64,000 nt of DNA from contig NZ_DCLL01000031.1 of assembly GCF_002321025.1 (NCBI RefSeq), positions 1 through 64,000 on the forward strand. Reading direction: 5' to 3'. Origin of the DNA: Acinetobacter lwoffii (GTDB taxonomy: Bacteria > Pseudomonadota > Gammaproteobacteria > Pseudomonadales > Moraxellaceae). This document shows, piece by piece, positions 17,123 to 24,892 of the stretch (within the stretch, counting starts at the first letter, position 1; each line of letters starts with the position of its first letter). The position numbers and the translations under genes are program-made. The notes below the pieces were generated by a model. It searched no databases, was not told the origin of the DNA, and was given only the letters and a program-made list of their open reading frames with translations.

Positions 17123-17145
17123 GATATTTGGATTTTATGAGGGGG

Positions 17146-17253
17146 TTAGCCAGCGACTTGTTTTTAGGTGATGGTGGTGGGTTCAGCTGCTTAAGTTGTG
17201 ATGGCTGTGGTGCTTAGAGCTAGGGCTAGGAAAAGTGGTTTTAAATTTTTCAT
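17146..17253 (-). pseudogene. Possible remnant of a tiny secreted peptide gene
   Basis: On the minus strand an ATG at 17253 opens a clean signal-peptide-like sequence, MKNLKPLFLALALSTTAITT. It is stopped by TAA at 17191-17193, exactly where a signal-peptidase region would end. The frame continues AAEPTTIT, another TAA, KQVAG and a final TAA at 17146. Two stops inside an otherwise plausible 35-codon secreted peptide suggest decay. It could also be a genuine 20-residue peptide or chance. A terminator lies correctly placed downstream. Confidence 0.35.
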
Positions 17254-17412
17254 AGGTTTCTTATAAGTTTTAAAAGGATAAATCTTTTTAGCATGCCTTT
17301 ATGATTTTTTCACTATTAAAATATTTGGTGTTATCTTAACCAAATAATTCCACTAAATTAGATGCTTAGACTGAATTTAGTAATGCATAATGAGATAAGT
17401 AGGACAAGCAAA

Positions 17413-18366
17413 ATGAGTATTTTAAAAAATGCAATTGATTCTATTCAATTAGGGATTGAAGACTATGAGTTGATTGCTAAGAATCCTAAGAGATTAACCT
17501 CTTGTACTAGAAACTTATTTTCTGGCATTTTACTTCTATTTAAATATCATCTGGCAGAGTTAAGTGATGAAGTCCTGATAAAGCAAAAAATTACCCCAAA
17601 ATTTATAAATGGAGAAATTACTTTTGTAGGGGACGGGAAAAAAACAGTGGATGTACAAGGCATTCAGGATCGTTTTAAAAGTCTGGATATAATTGTTGAT
17701 TGGAAACAACTAGATAAAATTCAGGCATATAGAAATAACATTGAACATTATTTTAGTAATGAAAACCCTAAAACTATTGAGTCTATTCTTGCTCATAGTT
17801 TTAATATTATTAACGCGTTTACCCGTAATTATTTAGAAAAAGAGCCATCTGATTTATTTGGAACAGAATATTGGAACAAACTATTGGATGTACGGGAAGT
17901 TTATACTGCTGAAAAACAAGATTGTGCAGTCCAGTTAGGGAGAAATATATATATGAGTGCTAAGCAAGAAGAGCTGCTTAATAACTCAGTTTGTTTGAAT
18001 TGTGGATCTGATTTAATAAAACCAGTTGAGACCGGCGTAGATATTAAAGAGACAGATTACATTTGTTTATCCTGTCAAAATATTATGTCTTATACAACAG
18101 TTATCAATTCAGCTGTGTCTGAAGATCAAAATAGAAATTATGGATATCATCATTATAAAGATGGTGGAGAAGACCCTTATACAGTTTGCCCAGAGTGTTG
18201 CGAAGCTACTTATTCAATGGAAGAAGGTTTCTGTTTACACTGTGAAGAAAAAGCCCATCATGTATGTTCACGGTGTGAAACAGCTCTAAGCCCTGAGGAG
18301 GTTACATGGAGTGAAGGTTTATGTGGATACTGTCAGTATCAATGGGAAAAAATAATGGAAGAATAA
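17413..18366 (+). CDS. Unknown protein with a multi-zinc-ribbon C-terminus
   Basis: A 317-residue protein I cannot assign. Residues 1-190 are helical and charged, without membrane segments. The C-terminus carries six CxxC pairs: C194/C197, C218/C221, C259/C262 (with C263), C274/C277, C285/C288 and C304/C307. These are spaced as three consecutive zinc ribbons, pointing to nucleic-acid or protein binding. I start at ATG 17413 (MSILKNAIDS), behind AGGAC; in-frame ATGs at 17362 and 17383 have no SD. Base composition is visibly more AT-rich than flanking core genes such as metG, so recent acquisition is possible. It is a lone gene with its own terminator. Confidence 0.75.
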   Translation: MSILKNAIDSIQLGIEDYELIAKNPKRLTSCTRNLFSGILLLFKYHLAELSDEVLIKQKITPKFINGEITFVGDGKKTVDVQGIQDRFKSLDIIVDWKQLDKIQAYRNNIEHYFSNENPKTIESILAHSFNIINAFTRNYLEKEPSDLFGTEYWNKLLDVREVYTAEKQDCAVQLGRNIYMSAKQEELLNNSVCLNCGSDLIKPVETGVDIKETDYICLSCQNIMSYTTVINSAVSEDQNRNYGYHHYKDGGEDPYTVCPECCEATYSMEEGFCLHCEEKAHHVCSRCETALSPEEVTWSEGLCGYCQYQWEKIMEE

Positions 18367-18396
18367 AAAATTCCCTCTTTAAAGAGGGAATTTTTT
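18365..18396. terminator. Bidirectional terminator between the zinc-ribbon gene and metG
   Basis: Long perfect palindrome AAAAAATTCCCTCTTT/AAAGAGGGAATTTTTT between convergent genes. Confidence 0.9.
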
Positions 18397-18412
18397 ATTT
18401 ATGACTTAAATC

Positions 18413-20473
18413 TTAAGACACTTTATCACCCGGTTTAGCACCAGATTCAGGTGAAATCACCCAAACGCCGTCGCCATTACCCGCAGCTAGCACCATACCG
18501 TTAGAGATCCCAAAACGCATTTTACGTGGCGCAAGGTTTGCCACCATCACCACCAGTTTACCTTTTAAGTCTTCAGGTTGGTAAAACTCACGAATACCAC
18601 TGAACACATTACGTGGCTCAGCTTCACCAACGTTTAAAGTGAGTTGAAGCAGTTTGTCAGAACCTTCAACCGTAGCCGCTTCCAAAACTTCAGCCACACG
18701 CAGGTCAACTTTCATAAAATCATCAATATTAATGATTTCAGCTTCACCGACTTTAGGTTCAGCTTTCTTTTCAATCTTCTTCTCTTTTTTCTTCTCAGCT
18801 TTTGCTGGTTCAGCAGCAGGAGCAGCTAAAGAATCTTTAGATGCATCCACCATGGCAGCAACCGCTTTTGGATCTACACGTTGCATTAAGGATTGGAACA
18901 ATGCAATTTCATGACCCACTAGAATGGTTTTGCGAGAAGCAAAATCGAAGCTTTCAAGTTGCAAGAAATCTTGAACCTGTTGAGCTAGTGTCGGCAATAC
19001 AGGAGCCAAGTAAACTGCCAATTGACGGAACAGGTTGATCCCCACAGAACATACATCATGAACCTGTTGTTCCTGACCTTCTTGCTTAGCAAGTGCCCAA
19101 GGCTTTTTCTCGTCGATGTACTGGTTGGCCTTGTCTGCCAATGCCATGATTTCACGAATCGCCGCAGAGAATTCACGTGCTTCATAAGCTTGAGCAATTG
19201 AACTACCGGCATCAATAAAGCTTTGTACCAATTCAGGTTCAGCACATGTCGTGCTTAACTTGTTATCAAATTTGGTGTTAATGAATTTTGCACAACGGCT
19301 GGCAATATTCACGACTTTACCGACCAAATCTGAATTTACTTTCTGAACGAAATCATCAAGGTTCAGGTCAGAATCTTCAACTTTGTCAGAAAGTTTCGAC
19401 GCGAAGTAATAGCGTAGATATTCAGGATTTAAATGCTCTAAATAGGTTTCCGCTTTAATAAATGTGCCGCGAGATTTTGACATCTTTTGGCCATTGACAG
19501 TCAAGAAACCATTCACGAATAAGCCTGATGGCGTGCGGTAGTTTGCACCTTCAAGCATTGCCGGCCAGAACAGGGCATGGAAATACACGATGTCTTTACC
19601 AATGAAGTGATACACCTCATTTTCAGAATCTTTTTTCCAGTAGTCATCAAAATTCAATTCAGGACGTTTGGTTTTGATGTAGTTTTCAAAGCTCGACATA
19701 TAACCAATCGGCGCATCCACCCAAACATAGAAATATTTGTTTGGCGCATCTGGAATTTCAAAACCGAAGTATGGCGCATCACGTGAGATGTCCCAGTCGT
19801 TCAAGCCATTTTCAAACCATTCGTCCAGCTTGTTGGCAATCGATACCGGCAAGCGACCTTCATCACGAGTCCATTTTTGCAGGTATTCACCAAAATTTGG
19901 CAATTTAAAGAAGTAATGATCAGATGATTTTTCGACTGGAGTTGCGCCACTTAAAGTGGAATGCGGATTCAACAACTCTGTCGCATTATAAGTTGCACCG
20001 CAGACTTCACATGAGTCGCCGTACTGATCTTCCGCCTTACATTTAGGACAGGTGCCTTTAATGAAACGGTCTGACAGGAACATGCCTTTTTCAGGATCAA
20101 AAAGCTGGGTCACCGGACGAACTGCAATATTGCCCGCATCACGGTTTTTCACATAGATTTCTGACGCACGAGCACGGTTGGTATCGCTATGTGTAGAATC
20201 ATAATGATCGAAATGCACACCGAAACCGTCAAAGTCACGAATGTGTTCTTTTTGCACATTGGCAATTTGCGCTTCAGGTGAAATGCCATTCGCTTCGGCA
20301 CGTAGCATGATCGCGGTTCCGTGAGCATCATCCGCACAGACATAAGTCACATCATGACCCATCGCACGCATGGCACGTACCCAAATATCTGCTTGGATAT
20401 AGCCAAGTAAGTGACCCATATGAATCGGGCCATTGGCGTAAGGAAGGGCATTGGTGACTAAAATTTTACGCAC
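18413..20473 (-). CDS. metG: Methionyl-tRNA synthetase
   Basis: A 686-residue class I aminoacyl-tRNA synthetase charging tRNA-Met, of normal long-form length. The HIGH-type motif is HMGHLLGY near residue 17, the zinc-binding knuckle is [18 protein letters not shown] near 143-160, and KMSKS is near 333. After an Ala/Lys-rich linker (about 545-580) a C-terminal EMAP/Trbp111-type tRNA-binding and dimerisation domain begins with [13 protein letters not shown]. It is cytoplasmic and essential. It is convergent with the zinc-ribbon gene, and no operon partner is visible. Confidence 0.97.
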   Translation of the reverse strand: MRKILVTNALPYANGPIHMGHLLGYIQADIWVRAMRAMGHDVTYVCADDAHGTAIMLRAEANGISPEAQIANVQKEHIRDFDGFGVHFDHYDSTHSDTNRARASEIYVKNRDAGNIAVRPVTQLFDPEKGMFLSDRFIKGTCPKCKAEDQYGDSCEVCGATYNATELLNPHSTLSGATPVEKSSDHYFFKLPNFGEYLQKWTRDEGRLPVSIANKLDEWFENGLNDWDISRDAPYFGFEIPDAPNKYFYVWVDAPIGYMSSFENYIKTKRPELNFDDYWKKDSENEVYHFIGKDIVYFHALFWPAMLEGANYRTPSGLFVNGFLTVNGQKMSKSRGTFIKAETYLEHLNPEYLRYYFASKLSDKVEDSDLNLDDFVQKVNSDLVGKVVNIASRCAKFINTKFDNKLSTTCAEPELVQSFIDAGSSIAQAYEAREFSAAIREIMALADKANQYIDEKKPWALAKQEGQEQQVHDVCSVGINLFRQLAVYLAPVLPTLAQQVQDFLQLESFDFASRKTILVGHEIALFQSLMQRVDPKAVAAMVDASKDSLAAPAAEPAKAEKKKEKKIEKKAEPKVGEAEIINIDDFMKVDLRVAEVLEAATVEGSDKLLQLTLNVGEAEPRNVFSGIREFYQPEDLKGKLVVMVANLAPRKMRFGISNGMVLAAGNGDGVWVISPESGAKPGDKVS

Positions 20474-20785
20474 GGATTCACTCTCTCATTCGTATTCATT
20501 ATGCAATGGGCCATAATTTTACATGATGCCGAGGGGATTACAAAGAAATGCTTTGCTGAAACCCTGCGAATAGATGGACTTGGACAGCCCGAATACAAAA
20601 GCCCGCATCATCTTTAGCATAGAGCTTTTCAATACGGATTTAACTCAGCTCATGCTACATCCTGCAAACAATAGCAACAACATGTACAGGCTTTGTTGCA
20701 GTTTGCTTACTTCGCCCGATTCGCGTTATGCTTTGTGCTAAAAAATGGCTGATTGTTTATATGATATGCCTAAGGAGGGTACCTC
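20474..20785. other. metG / hydrophilin-like gene divergent promoter region
   Basis: A 312-base spacer between two divergent starts. The right end holds a strong SD, AAGGAGGG. I see no gene, tRNA or clear hairpin; promoters for both flanking genes are expected here. Confidence 0.5.
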
Positions 20786-21583
20786 ATGACTCAGCAGAAC
20801 CAAAACAATACGTCGAAGCAAAATCAAGATAAAGAACAACATGCACGCGAATTGAATGATCAGCTTGCAAAAGAGCAAAAGCAAAATGAGATAGATAAAC
20901 AGCATAATCAGGAACATAAGAATGGGCAAAGTGCCCAGACCCATGCTGATCAGAAATCTGATACTCAGCACAACGGCAAAGATACAAATGCTGAGCAATC
21001 AGCACAAAAAGACAATTCTCAAGAGAACCAGTCCGATAAAAAAACTGAAAGCTTTAAGATGGATGACTTAAAAGCCAAGGCGATTGCGATCGGTGAAGAG
21101 CTATTGCAAAAAGGTGAAAAGCTTCTGAATGAGCTGAAACATGGCAAATCTGACAACCAGCAAAATGCTGAGCAAGGTTCGGATGATGCGAAAAAGGCCA
21201 AAGCGGATCATGCCTCTCAAGATAAATCATCTAACAAGTCAGATAAACACAATGCTAAAGATGGTCAGACCGATCAGCAGGCAAGTATGGCAAATTTAAA
21301 AGATGAAGCCATGCATAAGTTTGAAGATACCAGACAGAAAATCACAGACTTATTCAGTGAAGCCTCGGTTAAGTTCGCTGAGCTGAAACAGATGGCAACT
21401 GATACGATGAATAAAATGAAGGATAATCAATCGAAGGAAGGTGATTCTGATCAGCAGCAAGATGCCAAAGATACAGATTCAGAAAGCAGCTCTCAGTCCA
21501 AAAAGGATGAATCGAAACAAGATCAGGATAAAAATACCAAGGATCAACAGGACAAATCTGAAAACAATAAAAATCATAAATAG
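20786..21583 (+). CDS. Highly hydrophilic, probably disordered protein (hydrophilin/LEA-like)
   Basis: A 265-residue protein extremely rich in Gln, Lys, Asp, Asn, Ser and Glu. Reading through it I find no Pro, Cys, Trp or Tyr and only four Phe. Most of it looks disordered. Two short amphipathic helical islands stand out, FKMDDLKAKAIAIGEELLQK (about 90-120) and MANLKDEAMHKFEDTRQKIT through MNKMK (about 170-212). There is no signal peptide. AAGGAGGG six bases before ATG 20786 predicts high translation. The composition resembles hydrophilins and LEA-like proteins tied to desiccation tolerance, which have been reported in Acinetobacter baumannii; that identity is inference. Confidence 0.8.
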   Translation: MTQQNQNNTSKQNQDKEQHARELNDQLAKEQKQNEIDKQHNQEHKNGQSAQTHADQKSDTQHNGKDTNAEQSAQKDNSQENQSDKKTESFKMDDLKAKAIAIGEELLQKGEKLLNELKHGKSDNQQNAEQGSDDAKKAKADHASQDKSSNKSDKHNAKDGQTDQQASMANLKDEAMHKFEDTRQKITDLFSEASVKFAELKQMATDTMNKMKDNQSKEGDSDQQQDAKDTDSESSSQSKKDESKQDQDKNTKDQQDKSENNKNHK

Positions 21584-21597
21584 TCTGTGATCGTTAA

Positions 21598-21629
21598 GCC
21601 ACTTTAATTACAGAGGGTTAAAGTGGCTT
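21598..21629. terminator. Hairpin after the hydrophilin-like gene
   Basis: Perfect 12-bp stem AAGCCACTTTAA/TTAAAGTGGCTT with a ten-base loop, 14 bases after the stop. The T-tract is poor, so termination may be partial. Confidence 0.65.
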
Positions 21630-21856
21630 GATCGTCTAAGATCAGTAAAAAAAATTATTACATCAAAATAATTTATCTCTCTTTTCTTTCATTATTTCTA
21701 TTTACCAAGATTTCATAAAATATTTCACAAAACCGAGTAAAATGGTTGGAAATTGAAGATATCTCTTTCATCTTCTCCAAGACAGTGCTTAACCTTAGCC
21801 TAAAACCCCGTTAAACTAAGCGATTCAGATGTCGATCTACATTTTTGGAGTAACCT

Positions 21857-23113
21857 ATGTCTTGGCTTTCTTCGCTTAAATCGGTTTTTTCGCCTTCCAA
21901 GGAGGTGAACGAAGAAGCTGTGCAAAACGTACTGCAAAACTATATCTTGCCAAATTCCAGCAATGCCTTGAAAGATCGTATTACGCAGGTCAATGTACAG
22001 GGTGAGATTCTGCAAATCACTTTGAATACCTATCCAGAAGAAAAAGCGCAGCTGCAACAGATTCATGATGAACTGGCGGAAGCTTTGCAAAAATGTGGTA
22101 TTCAAGAACTGAATATGCATGTGATTCAGCAGAAAACTGGACATAAGAAAGAAGGGGGTTGCGGGCATAACCATGCTGAAGGTGAAAACTGTTCAAGCGA
22201 GCCTAAAGCGGAAGCAAAACCTAATCTTCCGTCTGTGGTTGATGCGTCACAGCCTGCAAAAACAGAAGAAGCTGATCCAAATAATCCACCGATTCAAAAA
22301 GCTGCGCCGCAACAGCGTGATGTTCCAAAACACCCACGCATTCAAAATGTGATTCTGGTGTCATCTGGAAAAGGTGGCGTAGGTAAATCGACCACGACTG
22401 TAAATCTGGCTTTGGCTTTACAAAAATTAGGCCTGCGCGTAGGCGTACTGGATGCCGACATTTATGGTCCAAGTATTCCGACCATGCTTGGCAATGCCGG
22501 CAAAACGCCAATGATCGAAGCAGAGCAGTTTGTCCCTATCGAAGCCTATGGAATGGCAGTATTATCAATTGGCCATTTAACTGGAGACCACAATACTCCA
22601 GTCGCCTGGCGTGGTCCAAAAGCCACGGGTGCATTAATGCAGTTATTCAATCAGACCCTATGGCCAGACCTCGATGTGCTGATGATTGATATGCCACCTG
22701 GCACAGGCGATATCCAGTTAACTCTTGCGCAGCGTATTCCGGTGACGGGTGCAGTGATTGTAACGACACCACAAAACGTGGCCTTGCTGGATGCGACTAA
22801 AGGCATTGAATTGTTTAACCGGGTGCAGATTCCGATCATGGGTGTGATTGAAAACATGTCGACCCATATCTGCTCAAATTGTGGTTTTGAGGAACAGATT
22901 TTTGGTACAGGCGGTGGCGATAAACTGTCTGAGCAATACCAAATTCCGTTATTGGGCCGCTTACCTTTGGATGCTAAAATTCGTGAAAATGCGGATGCCG
23001 GTACACCTTCTGTCATTGCCGAAGATGCTGCTGCAGAAAGCTATATGCTCATTGCAGAGAAAATTGCAGCGCAGTTACCTAAAGCAGAGAAAGACCATAG
23101 TAGAATTTTCTAA
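21857..23113 (+). CDS. mrp: Mrp/ApbC P-loop iron-sulfur carrier protein
   Basis: A 418-residue Mrp/NBP35-family ATPase that carries and delivers Fe-S clusters. An N-terminal DUF59/MIP18-like domain (about 1-95) is followed by a linker and the ATPase. The deviant Walker A is SSGKGGVGKSTTT near 170, with Walker B-type LMIDMPPGTGD near 275. The cluster-binding CxxC is in HICSNCGFEE near 335. The linker at about 95-118 is unusually rich in His and Cys (GCGHNHAEGENC), which might bind metal. Mrp and metG lie near each other in many gammaproteobacteria; here the hydrophilin-like gene sits between. Confidence 0.94.
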   Translation: MSWLSSLKSVFSPSKEVNEEAVQNVLQNYILPNSSNALKDRITQVNVQGEILQITLNTYPEEKAQLQQIHDELAEALQKCGIQELNMHVIQQKTGHKKEGGCGHNHAEGENCSSEPKAEAKPNLPSVVDASQPAKTEEADPNNPPIQKAAPQQRDVPKHPRIQNVILVSSGKGGVGKSTTTVNLALALQKLGLRVGVLDADIYGPSIPTMLGNAGKTPMIEAEQFVPIEAYGMAVLSIGHLTGDHNTPVAWRGPKATGALMQLFNQTLWPDLDVLMIDMPPGTGDIQLTLAQRIPVTGAVIVTTPQNVALLDATKGIELFNRVQIPIMGVIENMSTHICSNCGFEEQIFGTGGGDKLSEQYQIPLLGRLPLDAKIRENADAGTPSVIAEDAAAESYMLIAEKIAAQLPKAEKDHSRIF

Positions 23114-23136
23114 TTCTATAGACAATTCAGATATTT

Positions 23137-23166
23137 AAGCCTTAGCTAAAAGCTAGGGCTTTTTAT
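23137..23166 (+). terminator. Terminator of mrp
   Basis: Hairpin AAGCCTTAGCT/AGCTAGGGCTT with a short loop followed by a T-run, about 25 bases after the mrp stop. Confidence 0.8.
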
Positions 23167-23370
23167 TTCTTATTTTTAAAATTAGCTCGATTTAAATGAT
23201 CGAAATTGACTGAAATGACTATCGGGTGTTTATCCTGAAAGCTTATATAAACATTTGAATTAATTAAAATAAATAAATTTAAATTTTAGATCATATGTTC
23301 TCTTACAATTATTTTTTTGCAGCACTGACCGAATTCTTCTATGCTACTCGGATTAGAGCGAGGTCAAACT

Positions 23371-23964
23371 ATGATTTCATGGTTTTTTATTGGTTTAGTG
23401 GCAACCATTCTTTTAACACCAGGCCCAACCAATACCTTATTGGCATCTTCAGGCATTCAGGTCGGATTTAAAAAAACATTTCGTTTAATTCCTGCGGAAG
23501 CCTTTGGTTATCTGATTGCCATTAGCTTATGGGGCATTCTGATCGGAAAAATTTCCGTTCATCTTCCGCTTTTACCGACCATTCTCAAACTTTTTAGTGC
23601 TGGCTATATTCTATTTCTCGCTGTGAAATTATGGCGGACTGCAGAAATAAGCGAAAATCTTGAAAATGTCTCGATTCGCGCACGAGAATTATTTTTGGCA
23701 ACCTTGCTTAATCCTAAAGCACTTTTATTTGCCTCAGCGATCTTTCCTGTCATTGTCTGGAAAAGCGGCCAACATTATGTGACTCATATGCTGGTTTTCT
23801 TGCTTCTGTTGATCCCGATTGCATTCTTCTGGACTTTTCTGGGTTCAATCCTGGCCAGAAAAAACAGTCGCTGGCTCAATCAGAAAAACCTGCAGAAAAC
23901 GGCTTCGCTGGTATTAATGAGCTTTTCCATTCCTTTAAGCTATTCTGCACTTTTAAGTTTATAA
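23371..23964 (+). CDS. LysE/RhtB-family exporter
   Basis: A 197-residue, roughly six-helix inner-membrane exporter. The family signature near residue 14 is TPGPTNTLLASSG, and LATLLNPKALLFASAIFPVI lies near 112. I choose ATG 23371 (MISWFF) because GAGCGAGG lies upstream and the first helix begins at once; the frame is open to 23341. Substrate unknown. It is related in fold, not closely in sequence, to the LysE-like gene at 13385. Confidence 0.85.
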   Translation: MISWFFIGLVATILLTPGPTNTLLASSGIQVGFKKTFRLIPAEAFGYLIAISLWGILIGKISVHLPLLPTILKLFSAGYILFLAVKLWRTAEISENLENVSIRARELFLATLLNPKALLFASAIFPVIVWKSGQHYVTHMLVFLLLLIPIAFFWTFLGSILARKNSRWLNQKNLQKTASLVLMSFSIPLSYSALLSL

Positions 23965-24087
23965 GCTGATCTCAATCAGCAATTTTTTGGCAACTTTAGC
24001 TCTAAGCCTTTCACTTATTTTCATTAGTGTCAATTTCAGTTAAAGTACGTCGCAATAACTTGTTCTTAAGATTTTTGGATTATATCA

Positions 24088-24657
24088 ATGGCAATTAAGT
24101 CTGATCGTTGGATTCGCGAAATGAGCGAAAAACACGGCATGATTGAACCGTATGCAGAAAACCAGGTACGTTTGGATGAAAATGGTCAAAAGCTGATTTC
24201 GTATGGCGTATCCAGCTATGGTTATGACGTGCGTTGTGCACGTGAATTTAAAGTATTCACCAATGTGCATTCTGCAATTGTTGATCCAAAGAACTTTGAT
24301 GAACGCAGCTTTATTGATATCGAGTCGGATGTTTGTATCATTCCGCCGAACTCGTTTGCTTTGGCGCGTACCATCGAATATTTCCGCATTCCACGTAATG
24401 TCTTGACCGTGTGCTTGGGTAAGTCGACTTATGCGCGTTGTGGAATCATTGTCAACGTGACGCCGCTTGAGCCAGAGTGGGAAGGACATGTCACTTTAGA
24501 GTTTTCAAATACTACCAATCTTCCTGCGCGTATTTATGCAGGTGAAGGTGTAGCGCAAATGCTATTTTTTGAATCTGATGAAGTCTGTGAAACCTCATAT
24601 AAAGATCGTGGCGGTAAATATCAAGGTCAGACAGGCGTTACTTTGCCGAAGACCTAA
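24088..24657 (+). CDS. dcd: dCTP deaminase
   Basis: A 189-residue enzyme that deaminates dCTP to dUTP, feeding thymidylate synthesis; normal length. Recognisable stretches include [17 protein letters not shown] near residue 47, the catalytic-region [20 protein letters not shown] near 110, and the C-terminal [13 protein letters not shown] homotrimeric cytoplasmic enzyme. It stands alone with a terminator downstream. Confidence 0.96.
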   Translation: MAIKSDRWIREMSEKHGMIEPYAENQVRLDENGQKLISYGVSSYGYDVRCAREFKVFTNVHSAIVDPKNFDERSFIDIESDVCIIPPNSFALARTIEYFRIPRNVLTVCLGKSTYARCGIIVNVTPLEPEWEGHVTLEFSNTTNLPARIYAGEGVAQMLFFESDEVCETSYKDRGGKYQGQTGVTLPKT

Positions 24658-24675
24658 TTGTTTTAAGATATTGAA

Positions 24676-24705
24676 TGACGGGACTTTATGTCCCGTTTAT
24701 TTTTT
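24676..24705 (+). terminator. Terminator of dcd
   Basis: Hairpin ACGGGAC-tttat-GTCCCGT followed by TTATTTTTTT, about 18 bases after the dcd stop. Confidence 0.88.
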
Positions 24706-24750
24706 TGAGATTTTCATTCATCGGAAACTACTATTTTTCGCCTAATTGGC

Positions 24751-24774
24751 TTTGGCATCTGTATTAAAAATCAG
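24751..24774 (+). repeat. Dispersed motif, copy 2
   Basis: Begins TTTGGCATCTGTA and ends AAAAATCAG, nearly identical to 16795-16819. Here it lies about 118 bases before the first gene of the exported-protein operon. Confidence 0.55.
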
Positions 24775-24892
24775 CATAATAGATTTCGCATAACCATAAA
24801 AAAGATGCAATACATCATAAAAAATCAAAGATTGGCGGCTGGGAAGCTGAAGCATAAAGGTGCGGAGCATCGAATAAAAAGGAAAGAGTGAG

